Of a stretch of DNA of 64,000 nucleotides, positions 55,200 through 64,000 are shown piece after piece. The notes under the pieces are model-generated. The model worked only from the letters and a program-made list of their open reading frames with translations. It did not search any database and was not told the origin of the DNA. The first letter of the stretch is position 1, and every line of letters begins with the position of its first letter. A program made the position numbers and the translations under genes. The DNA lies in NCBI RefSeq assembly GCF_000708205.1, contig NW_014575558.1:785146-849145 (forward strand), in the 5' to 3' direction. Source of the stretch: Mixia osmundae IAM 14324 (taxonomy: Eukaryota > Basidiomycota > Mixiomycetes > Mixiales > Mixiaceae).

Positions 55200-56060
55200 C
55201 TACTGACTCGTCAGATGGTTCTTGGGCGGTGTATCGCTCGAGATGGTGGAGTAATTCCCCGTAGAGGGCGCGACTTGCTCCATGTTGTTGTTCTTCTCCA
55301 TTTTGGAATCGATGCCGTTATCGCCAGCAAGCGAGATGAACTCTGATTTGCCCTTCACGCTGATCTCTGCCGCGATCCAAGCAATCACGATCAGGCCTTG
55401 CGCAATCGCGAGCAACACGTAGTCAACCACGGGCGACCCTGCAGACCTTTGCATGAGCTCACTCGAAGACGAGTAGCAGCAAGCCTACCATAATATGTCA
55501 GTGCTTGCCAGAGCTGAGCCCATGCGAGGCCAATGAGAAGGTAGCCAGAGACCATGTGGATGTAGTCGTACCACGGTCGCGTCGATGGTCGCTGGCCAGT
55601 TCGATGCATGACTGCAAAGACGATACCCAGGATGACTTGGACCCATAGCCATCTGTTGACTCGTAAGCGGCGGGCGACTAGATGACACGAGTGTGCTTAC
55701 ACAAAGATCGTTACACCTATCTTGTGATGCACATCCTTGACCTCGCCGATCTTTCCTACTGCCTTGACGCCGAGCGCGAAGCTGATGACAGCAAAGACAA
55801 GTGCAGCTGTACCATTAAATGCTACATGACCCTATAACGTCTGCGTGAGCTCCTGTGATCGTGTGCGCGTGCACGATCGGACGCACCTTGATCCAAGACG
55901 TGCCAAGCGTTCGTCGACCAAATCGGCTGACCGCGACGCCGGCAGGAATCAAGAAGACGTACGCGATCACGGCGAAGATAGCGTGAACGAGAACAAGACG
56001 ACCGTATGTTGCATCCTGACCGGCGCCTTGGCCATTCTCACGCAAAGACGCGATCGACAT
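55200..56060 (-). CDS. cytochrome b561-domain membrane protein
   Basis: A transmembrane electron-transfer protein without a DOMON part. The start is MSIASLRENGQGAGQDATYG. TM segments with His are RLVLVHAIFAVIAYVFLIPA, VAFNGTAALVFAVISFALGV, VHHKIGVTIF with WLWVQVILGIVFAVMHRTGQ, and WYDYIHMVSGYLLIGLAWAQ. A last helix VVDYVLLAIAQGLIVIAWIA precedes a polar tail. Three or four short introns separate these. It is a second b561 protein in the window, unlinked to the DOMON fusion at 35 kb. Confidence 0.78.
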
Positions 56061-56328
56061 TGCTCGATGGTGTTCGAGAGGAGAGACGACGGATTAAATT
56101 GTGATCTGTAGCTTCACATGTTGACATCATCGATGCAGCCTGCTGCGTATCTGAAAAGTTCCCGTTGCACCGTGTAGCGCAGTAGAATTAAGTCCTCGTG
56201 AGCCGGTCGTCGACGAACGATTTCATATTGCAAATCGAAGCTTTTAGGATTTCATGATCGCCCCTTCAATTTTCCCCGGACGCGGCTGAAGTCTGCAGAT
56301 CTCTCTATCAGATTGTCAGATGCATTAT

Positions 56329-57614
56329 CTAGGCGATCGCAAGCTCATCTTCTGCAACTTCGGACTCTGCACAGATTGCATAGTACCGATGTCGGGCAAC
56401 TGCAGAAGTACTGTCCCTTGCTCCTCGAGCGAACAGGGCTCTCAAGATCGTCAGACGGACTTCCTGGACAGATGGCGTATGCTGCAGCGCGGCGAAAAGT
56501 ATTGGATATGCAGACAGAGACTGCGGATCGGCGTCTTCAGATGTCCGAGCTCGGTTTGACGATGGCACTTCGTCGACTTTGTCGACAGATCGAACGTGGA
56601 TCAGAGGGTCAACGACGAATTCTCGCAATTTGACAAAGACAGCCTTTGTAGGCGCTTCGTCCATTGCTTGTAGTAATGGCTCGAGGAGCTCCAGAAGGTC
56701 AAGCGCTGGCTTTGTCTCGTCTTCTTCAGAGGAAGACAAGCGCAAGGCGGTGTCCAGCTCTTCCAAATAGATGCTTGCTACGTGATAGCTGACTCCCAAT
56801 GGTGTCTTGTTGCTGTCCACTCTGTACAGTTTGGTGCATCAGCGTCATAGGGCATTGTAGAAGGCAGGCAGGTGGCATACCTCAGCGGCCCACATGACTC
56901 TGATCGAAGGAGCTCGTTGTGCTCTCGAATGGCGTGAAGGTCCCACTGCTCCCTTGCAAGCAGAAGGAAGGAAGCGCGCAGGACATTTCGTATCAGCATG
57001 TAGTACTTGTCCGTTCTGCGCGCGTCTGCCGTCAGCCTCTCGTTAACGGAAGGCTCTGGGGCAGATTGACCTCAGTCTATCAATACCACGCCACTCTTCG
57101 CGAACAGTCGTCCAGAAGCCTTGCAGTAACCTCAGGGCACACCTCGTCCGTGCAGCCCTGCCCGTGACTCTTTTGGGACGTATTGCCAGCACGAGATTCG
57201 CAATAGCTGCTGCATCTGCCTGCTGAGCAATTGGCTTGTCGGACATCCAGAAGCCTGATCCATTCTCGATCCGTTAGCATGCCATGAATGCTGAGCTGAA
57301 GCCTCGACGACGGACTGTAAAAGACTCCTTTCCAGAGTGTTGTCAATGCCGCGTCCTTCAAGCGCGAGTCTGGCTTGTACGGCTGCTCCCATTCAGATCC
57401 CTCGGATGATGACAGATCCTCCCGCTCGTCCTGAGCTCCATTCGCGAGATAGATGGCCATGGCTTCGAGCGCTTTTGATCTAACGCTTTTCTCTGTGCTC
57501 ATGCCGACCGTTAGCTCGAGCCGCAGTGAAAGCCTTGTGCGGACCGTTAGCTGCCATAAGCCTCGCAGGTGGTAGCGTGCTGCCATCGAGGCCGTCTACT
57601 TTGCGCTTGACCAT
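56329..57614 (-). CDS. RRP1: Rrp1/Nop52 rRNA-processing protein
   Basis: Rrp1 acts in the nucleolus in 27S pre-rRNA processing for the 60S subunit. Exon 1 (MVKRKVDGLDGSTLPPARLM) joins via a GTCCGC intron to AANEKSVRSKALEAMAIYL, the family start. Later blocks are LKDAALTTLWKGVFY, GFWTTVREEWRGIDRLRSI near 57,090, and TPLGVSYHVASIYLEELDTA, the conserved YH-and-YLEEL region. The C-terminus is EVRLTILRALFARG. The acidic insert EDLSSSEGSEWEQPY is typical of fungal members. Introns are short. Confidence 0.88.
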
Positions 57615-58082
57615 GCTGGGCGTTGATGTCAGATCTCAGCGCTTCAGTAGCACTTCGACAAAATTTTGTACGCGACAGTTTGGCGACGTCCGCATTGTCT
57701 GCCGGACGGCCTCCCTACAAGCAAGCTTCGTCCTTCTTCGGCTTGTAGCTCCGCATCATGCCAGCAGCGGTCTTTTCCACGCATGTGACTTCACGCTCGC
57801 TTCCACCCTCATCCTTTCCTGACATGACGATACGTGACTGCTCGCGACTCCGCGCCAGAGACAATGACAAGCTTGCCTTGGAACCACATTCATCACGATA
57901 AAGCAGCACGTCAGAGAAAGGTGCGAATGCGATCGATCCCATCACGCTAAGCAGTCGGTCCACAACGAAAGCGAGGACTGTCATTGCAGGGGCAGGTCGC
58001 ATCCTCTTCTACAGTATCGTGATGCATTGCGAATGTCTTGATAGTAGAGTTACAAGTGCGGGTTTGCGTAAATAAGCATGCT
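57615..58082. other. intergenic between RRP1 and the MFS gene
   Basis: About 470 bp. A 95-codon minus-strand frame (58002-57715) fills part of it, but it matches no family and has no supporting splice or promoter signal. It more likely covers the MFS 3' flank and RRP1 promoter. Confidence 0.4.
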
Positions 58083-60195
58083 CTAGTCGGCCATCTTTGA
58101 CCATTTTCGAATTCTCGCTCCGTATGCGTGCAGGACAAACGGGATCGGTATAAGCAGAACGCCGATACATCCGCTGTAAGTATGTCAGCATAGCATGAGA
58201 TCAATGACAAGATGACTGACAGTAATGTGGACCCCCAAGCGACAGGCAATTTTGGCGACGGTCCTCCGAGATTATTGTAGAATTGTCGGCCGAAGATCTA
58301 TCGTGCAGGCATCAGCATATTGAGATATCCAAGGCAGCAGATTTGCTTACAGGAAACACGCCGCCCATCATACTGCGGAAGAAATCGTTACCAGCGTAGA
58401 CCGAGGCGGCGTACGTTTTGTAGCTGTCGCCGAGATAAGTGAGAGCGGCTTGGAACATCAGGAAAGTGCCGATGCTGAAGAAGCTGGACGCCACTATCGG
58501 TGACATCCAATGTGTGATACCGGCTGTCCATCCAAACCAGAACAGAGAAATTGGGATGAAACTGTATCAGAAGACCGTAAGCTCGGAATACCACCGAGGA
58601 GTAAGGTGTCGAGTGACTTACGGTGCGCCAACCATGGCGATGACCAAGCGACTCTCTGGTGCAAGGTTGCCATCGTTTCGATCGTACATTGGGATGAAGA
58701 TATACGCCAAGTAGAGGTAGAAACACGCCAGGACGACTACGCTGCCGACGAAAGTGCCTAAGAAGCTGAGGCCGAATTCGCCAAGTGTAAAGCCGTAAGT
58801 CATTTCGAAGACGATGTCGAACAACTCAAAGAATAGGTATAATATGGCGTAGAGGAACGCAATGCTAAAGACAGACGAAGAAGAAGAGTCAGCTTTGGGT
58901 CAAGCTTGTGACATGCAGAAATCATGAAACGCACTAGAGATTGAGGAAGAACACGATGGGCTCAGTGAACATCATGAGAATGGGTCGCACGAGCGTCATC
59001 TTCGCAATCTCGCCGCCGGTCATGAACGCGCCATCGATCTCGCCCTGAGATTTGAAGTTGGGGTTTCCGGTAAGCTGGCGCAGGCGTTGTGCTCGTCTGG
59101 TGAGGATGTTGTTTCCGCTCGTCTCTGGCAAAGTGAAAAAGAGCAAGAGCCACACAGCGCCTGAGATGGCGAGGAGAAGCCAGAATGCCCATTGCCATGC
59201 ATGAGGCGCGGGCTCGTCTGCAGAGATGACGAAAGCGGACATCACTGGACCTAATGTTGGACCGCAGACAGCGGATATACCTAGCAAAATATCGCATCAG
59301 TCGCGCAATGAAGTAGAGATAAAGCAACTTACCCCAAGTCGCAATCGCAAACGCGACATATTTCGGCGAATAGAGATCTTGCATAGTTGCGCCGCCCGTT
59401 GCGAGAGGCGGTGAGCCCACGAATCCAGCGAGAAAGCGAAGGACGAGAAAGCTGCGCACGTTGGGCGCGAGTGCGGTAGGTATCTGCAAGATGACAAAAA
59501 TGGCCATCGAGATGATGTAAGGGATCGTTCGGCCGATCTGAGGAATCTCCGATGGCGCAGACAAGAAGAGAGGTCCGACGCCATATCCTAGCACGAACAT
59601 CTGTAGGTCAATGTTAGCCAAACAATGATCGACATGTCCGAATGGGACGCACGGTGAGGCCGAGCGAGCCATCGATCTTTGAGCAATTGAAGTACATGAT
59701 GAAGGACTGTATCCCTGGCGTATAGATCGAGGCGCCAACATAGATGCCAAAGGTGAGGAAGCAGATGAGCGCAGTAACAAAGACTTTGCGCGACGTAGGC
59801 CAATTCATCGGGTTATGCGGATCGTCGTCGTGCCAATCGACGAGGATATGTTCGCCGTTCTCATCCTTGATGATATCGCCTGCCTTTTTCGCTGGCTTCT
59901 GCTCACTTGCTTGCTTCTCATTGTCTCCAGACTTGTCGTCGATCTTGTCCCCAGTCTGTGACCGCTGTGGCGTATCGCCGACGGCAGTCTGCGTCGAGGA
60001 CCGTGTAAGTTCGCTCTCGCTTCTCTGATTTTGTCTAGATGGATCCGATCCTTGGCAATGTTGTGCATAACATTCCGGCAGTTGGTAGCCTGGCTCTTCC
60101 TCGTCGTACTTGAAGAAACGTTGCTTTGACAGCAAGCGCACAGTCAAGCCAAAGAACGTATCTCGCACATAGACTGAGATCGGCTCGCCTGGCAT
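58083..60195 (-). CDS. MFS drug:H+ antiporter, DHA1 type
   Basis: Probably a plasma-membrane exporter of drugs or small metabolites, similar to the Flr1/Mdr1 or Tpo group. The start is MPGEPISVYVRDTFFGLTVR. A polar N-terminal region leads to the DHA1 signature DWHDDDPHNPMNW and 12 predicted TM helices. Landmarks are FLTFGIYVGASIYTPGIQ, FVLGYGVGPLFLSAPSEIPQ, FLAGFVGSPPLATGGATMQD, AVCGPTLGPVMSAFV, WAFWLLLAISGAVWLLLFFT, LPETSGNNILTRRAQRLR and YAASVYAGNDFFRSMMGGVF. The last exon is GCIGVLLIPIPFVLHAYGAR. About seven introns. No cluster partner is evident. Confidence 0.9.
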
Positions 60196-60972
60196 GCTGT
60201 ACGAGGTAGAGGCTAGGCGCGAAAAGTGATCCTTCGCAACTTACAGGCTTCGATGTTTGCGGGCGTAAGACAGCGTCGTCATAATACGATCTCGCTATTT
60301 GTGCCGACCGTGTCACGGCTATGACAAATTGATGGGCCCCGCCGTGTCTCCGCGATCAGCTACGGGACACGGCACGCGCGCGTGTCGCGTTCATCACCAG
60401 CAGAGGTTTGCTTTGGCAAGTCTGTATCCGATCGCAGACGACGCAGTGGCTCCTGATCAGCGCTGCACGGCCAGTCTCCGGTCATCAGCCTACGCCAGCC
60501 TTGTTCTGGACGTTTCTTGTGGTCATATCCGCAGCTCGCTCGAAGCCAACATCCACGCATAGCCCAGCAGCCGCGTTCGGCCAGGCATATTCTTCGCCAC
60601 ATTCATTCGAGGACTTCCCGGGCGCTTATCCACACGTCAGCGGCTTCAGCGCTTCTCGCTCGGCCTCACGCGAGCTCCATCTACTTGCCTGCATACTCAA
60701 ACACTCGTTAATATATGTGAGTAATGCTTGCTCGACCAGGATAAACCCCGTCCGCCGTCGCAACCATCACGATCGACATTGCCTACACGTCGCTTGCACG
60801 CTACGCTCAGACCTCGCAACGAGTCGTCAGGCGACCGTGAGCGCACTATCACCAGTTTAGTCTGCTCGCGCGTCGATAAGACGACCGTGCTTTCCCACCG
60901 AGTCGCCATCACGCATCTCCATCTCTGTCTTTGATCTGGTCCCAGAACGCGTCAGGACGGTAGCTGACAAAG
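60196..60972. other. intergenic between divergent MFS and LIM genes
   Basis: About 780 bp. It probably contains both promoters and leaders. Short frames on both strands lack domain or splice support. Confidence 0.4.
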
Positions 60973-63151
60973 ATGAGCAGAGCCATGGCATTCCTCGGCT
61001 CTTACATGCCCCAGACTTTCACCGGCGAGAGATCGCCCATCAGTCCAACGTTGTCTCGCACGTCGAGCCGGCCGCAAGATGATGAGGAGCCCACAATCAA
61101 ATGCTCGGATTGCTCGCGATCTGTACCGCTCTCAGAGATGGTGGACCATTTCTGCTCTTCAGGCGCAAGGGGCAGAGGAGTACGAGAGTCAGTGGCTGCA
61201 TTCAATTTTGGGCGCAACATGCGCGACAGGGCGCCGCCTATGCCTTCCGATGCGGTCGAACGGGTCAATGGGCTCGAGAAGCAGATGAGCTTGCGAGGCC
61301 TCCGAGCTCCGCCCACACAGCTCACTATAGATACCCACTCGCGTCCTCGCAACGGTGGGCATGTCATACCTTGGGCCCGCGCACATTGCTGACGCGGTGA
61401 CAGGCTCGATGATCAGTCCTTCGGCAAGAACGCCCGTTTCAGGCGGATCGTTATCGCCGGCACGTCCGATTTACAGACAACCCGACGAGCCAGTCTACCG
61501 TGCGCGGACCGATAGCAATCAGCGTCAGCTAGCCGATAGGCCAGCCAGATCTCGCCACAACGAGCGTGCTTTCCCTTCCTTGCCCTCAAATGGGTCAATC
61601 GACTCGAACCTGTCGCGCTCATATTCGCAGTCCAGTCGATCTACAGCCCCTACAAGTGTTGAGACCAGTCCGCAGGACTACGAAGGGCAAAAGCGCTTCC
61701 AGCCTTCGCTGCCTAAACCTCAGCAGCGCGCTCGAAAAGACTCGACCGATTCGGCCATCCTCAACTACTTGTCGCCGACGGCTTTGCAGGACAGTCCAAG
61801 CCAGTCGTCAATCTATGATGGATATGCGAAGCGCAATGATGCACCCATGTCGCCTGTGGTGGAAGAGGACTCTCGCAACCCTTCTGCTCGTGGCGATTGG
61901 AGCGGCCTGAACAAGGCCTTCGATCGCATGAACATGGTCGTCAATACTTCGTCCGCAGCGCTTAGTCAGAAGCTACCGCCATTGCCGAGCTGGCGATCAG
62001 CGCCGACCGGTCTAGATCGCGCTGCCGGAACTGCAGCGAGATTACAGCCAAATCGCCCAGCAGAGTCGCGCCAGCAGGAGACGCGTCAGCCTGCGCGACA
62101 GCAAAGGCAACCTGTCTACAGTCCTACAGAGTCGGCATACGGTTCTGAGCCGTACAGCGCCATTTCTCGCGACGGTAGGATGAGACGCTCGCCGGCTACC
62201 TCAAAAGGTCTCGATGACCTTCTCGAGCAATTCAATGCCAACTCGCCTGACGAAGAGGAGTTCGATGTTTTCACTGGCTCGCGTGCCACTGAGAACAGAC
62301 AGCGCGAACGCATGGAGGCCGTGCCGACCAGAGAGATGTCGATCAAGTCTTCTTCACGCTCGAGATCGCCTATGCCGACCATGGCTCGGTCCGTCTCGCC
62401 CTTGCCGCCGCTGAGCATTCCACGAAGCAATACCTCACTTGCTCCTTCACCAGTCGAATTCACGAGGTTATCGCCCGTCAAGTCATCACTCCCTCTTTTC
62501 TGCGCAGCTTGCGACTGCGATCTCGTCGAGCCGTCGCGAGCGAATCCCTCGGGCCGCAATGTCGCGATACACAGATCTGGCGCGTCATTCTGCAGCGACT
62601 GCTATGCGGACCGGTACTTGCCTCGTTGCCGACACTGTGATCTGCCGATCAACGGGCAAGCGGTCGGCAGTGTCGATGGAAAGATCAAGGGCAAATATCA
62701 CAAGCATTGCTTCGGCTGCTCGGTCTGCAATGAGCCATTCCCAGACCGCGACTTTTGTGCGTCTTGCGTGGATCTACGCTAACATGTGCTAATGAGCTGT
62801 GTAGATGTGTACGATGAGAAGCCAGTCTGCAAGCTTCACTATCACAGTCTTTCAGATTCGCTTTGCGTGACATGCGGCGAAGGAATCGAGGGTGCATGCG
62901 TCAGTCTCGGTGAAGGCGAAAACAGCAGAGGCGGACGATATCATCCGGATCACTTTTGCTGCAGTCAGCCGAGTTGCCGCGTCCAGCTCACAGAATGGCA
63001 CTATACGCTGGACGGTCTGCCGTTCTGTGAAAAGCATGCGCTCGCTCGTGAGGCGGCAAAGCAAGCCAAGTACGCCCAGCAATCGGGCTACTCACGACAA
63101 GCACCGACAAGTCGAGCGCAGAAGAGACGAACGGTCATTAGAAGGATGTAA
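60973..63151 (+). CDS. paxillin-like LIM-domain protein
   Basis: It resembles fungal Pxl1-type LIM proteins, which act at the actin ring and in Rho signalling. Three exons (60973-61354, 61404-62756, 62805-63151) give 693 aa; donors are GTGGGC and GTGCGT. The N-terminus has a zinc-binding-like IKCSDCSRSVPLSEMVDHFC. A long Ser/Pro/Gln-rich disordered region follows. The LIM domains start at FCAACDCDLVEP, with FCSDCYADRYLPRCRHCDLP, KYHKHCFGCSVCNEPFPDRD, then VCKLHYHSLSDSLCVTCGEG and HYTLDGLPFCEKHALAREAA. The intron inside LIM joins DF-Y-VYDEKPVC in frame. The C-terminus is basic. Confidence 0.87.
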
Positions 63152-63245
63152 GGCGTTGTAACGATTAATTCTGCACGAGGCTGTACGGAGATTTCCCCCG
63201 AAAAAGTGTGTCTATGTATTTCTGTCACATTGAGTGATGATATGA

Positions 63246-64000
63246 TCAAGCTGCGGCACGGTAGCCATTGGGGTTCTTTGAGCTCCAATTCCAGAGGTTT
63301 CTGCAGCATTCGTCAAGTGGGATGTTGGCCTTGAAGCCAAGTTCCTTTTCAGCCAGGGTAGGGTCAGCTGTGAGATCAGGTACATCTCCGAGACTGGCTC
63401 TCGATGTCAGTCTAGTCTGGGTCAAGCATGTGACAGAACGCACCGGCGACCCTCAACAGTCGTCTTGAAATCGAAGCCCGAAGCCTTTCGCATCGCTTCG
63501 ACGATCTCAAGAACGCTATGTCAATCGTACATCACTTCAGCTCGATGTGGAGCATCGGAAACTTTGAGCGCACCTTGAGCCTTTGCCGCCGCCGAGGTTG
63601 TAGGCTTTGTACTTTCCTCCTGAGCCGCCAAAGCCGGATGCGCCTGCTTTCTTCGCAAACGTTTCCTCCTTGTCCAATGCTGCCAATGCAAGCACGTGTC
63701 CATCGCCTAGCGTGGTCACAGATAGATAATCACGGACGCAAGTACCATCGGCTACGCGCAACGAGAGTTCAGCTCCCTGGCTGACGGCCGGCAAGACAGA
63801 GGTGAACACGTACGCGTTGGGTAATCCTGACCGAATACCTTGAGGTCGTTGGGGAATCGACCGACTGCAATGGCCGCAAGAAGAGGCAAGAGATTGCCTG
63901 GCTTGCCGACCGGATCTTCTCCAATCAGACCGGAAGGGTGACAGCCAGCCGGGTTGAAGTAGCGCAAACCGATCGCACGCCATTTGTCGGGCTGCGAGTC
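63246..64000 (-). CDS. GAL10: UDP-glucose 4-epimerase, 3' part
   Basis: GalE/Gal10 interconverts UDP-glucose and UDP-galactose. Only the C-terminal half lies in the window; the 5' end is beyond 64,000. Blocks are [48 protein letters not shown] joined to [31 protein letters not shown] and [20 protein letters not shown]. The frame ends PNGYRAAA. An odd Gly-rich insert ([12 protein letters not shown]) precedes the YNLG motif. Introns are GT-AG (GTACGT, GTGCGC). Confidence 0.9.

Noticed and set aside
57715-58002. 95-codon minus-strand frame between RRP1 and the MFS gene
   Set aside because: It has an unusual composition and no domain, signal peptide or splice partner. It fits chance openness in GC-rich flanking DNA.
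1-64000. Transposons, LTR or virus-like elements, CRISPR arrays, tRNA or rRNA genes
   Set aside because: I looked for terminal repeats, reverse transcriptase, integrase or transposase motifs and regular spacer arrays on both strands. None could be recognised by eye. A tRNA scan was not possible here.

Overview
The window is nuclear DNA from a compact, intron-rich fungus, almost certainly a basidiomycete. The evidence is short introns (about 45-60 nt, donors mostly GTRNGY, CTGAC-like branch sites), intergenic gaps often below 250 bp, and a BRCA2/Brh2-type gene beside SHO1, COG8, DOP1, PRE2, PRI2 and RRP1. The species cannot be named from sequence alone. I saw no transposon, LTR element, virus-like element, tRNA, rRNA or CRISPR array. 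All gene models are read by eye from splice signals and reading-frame continuity.

Layout. 0.5-3.5 kb: three minus-strand copies of a small secreted protein family, called family S here. 4.6-6.0 kb: two poorly understood secreted-protein genes. 6.0-25.9 kb: a housekeeping block of SHO1, BRCA2, COG8, an ankyrin protein, La, NIPSNAP, DOP1 and COQ6. 26.0-35.0 kb: an accessory island with six more family-S members (one a pseudogene) and three tiny cysteine-rich peptide genes. 35.2-39.5 kb: DOMON-cytochrome b561, dCMP deaminase and a DUF3074-like protein. 39.7-42.6 kb: an SGNH esterase and a pair of paralogous secreted proteins. 42.9-49.7 kb: PRE2, a CUE/Smr protein, an ACS-like aminotransferase and PRI2. 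49.9-55.0 kb: three more SGNH esterases and a secreted aspartic protease. 55.2-64.0 kb: cytochrome b561, RRP1, an MFS transporter, a LIM protein and the 3' part of GAL10.

How it fits together. The housekeeping genes work in unrelated cell processes. The accessory genes share a theme: nearly all have signal peptides and many occur as local duplicates. They look like a secretome for contact with a substrate, host or neighbours. Family S and the cysteine-rich peptides carry dibasic Kex2-like sites in front of a cysteine-bearing mature region.

The most striking results are three. First, a three-copy microgene family (32.5-34.2 kb) with identical intron phases encodes 58-64 aa precursors of six-cysteine peptides. 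Second, about a dozen introns appear to use GC-AG borders, far more than expected for a fungus. Third, family S shows exon-level mosaicism and 9-nt terminal coding exons.
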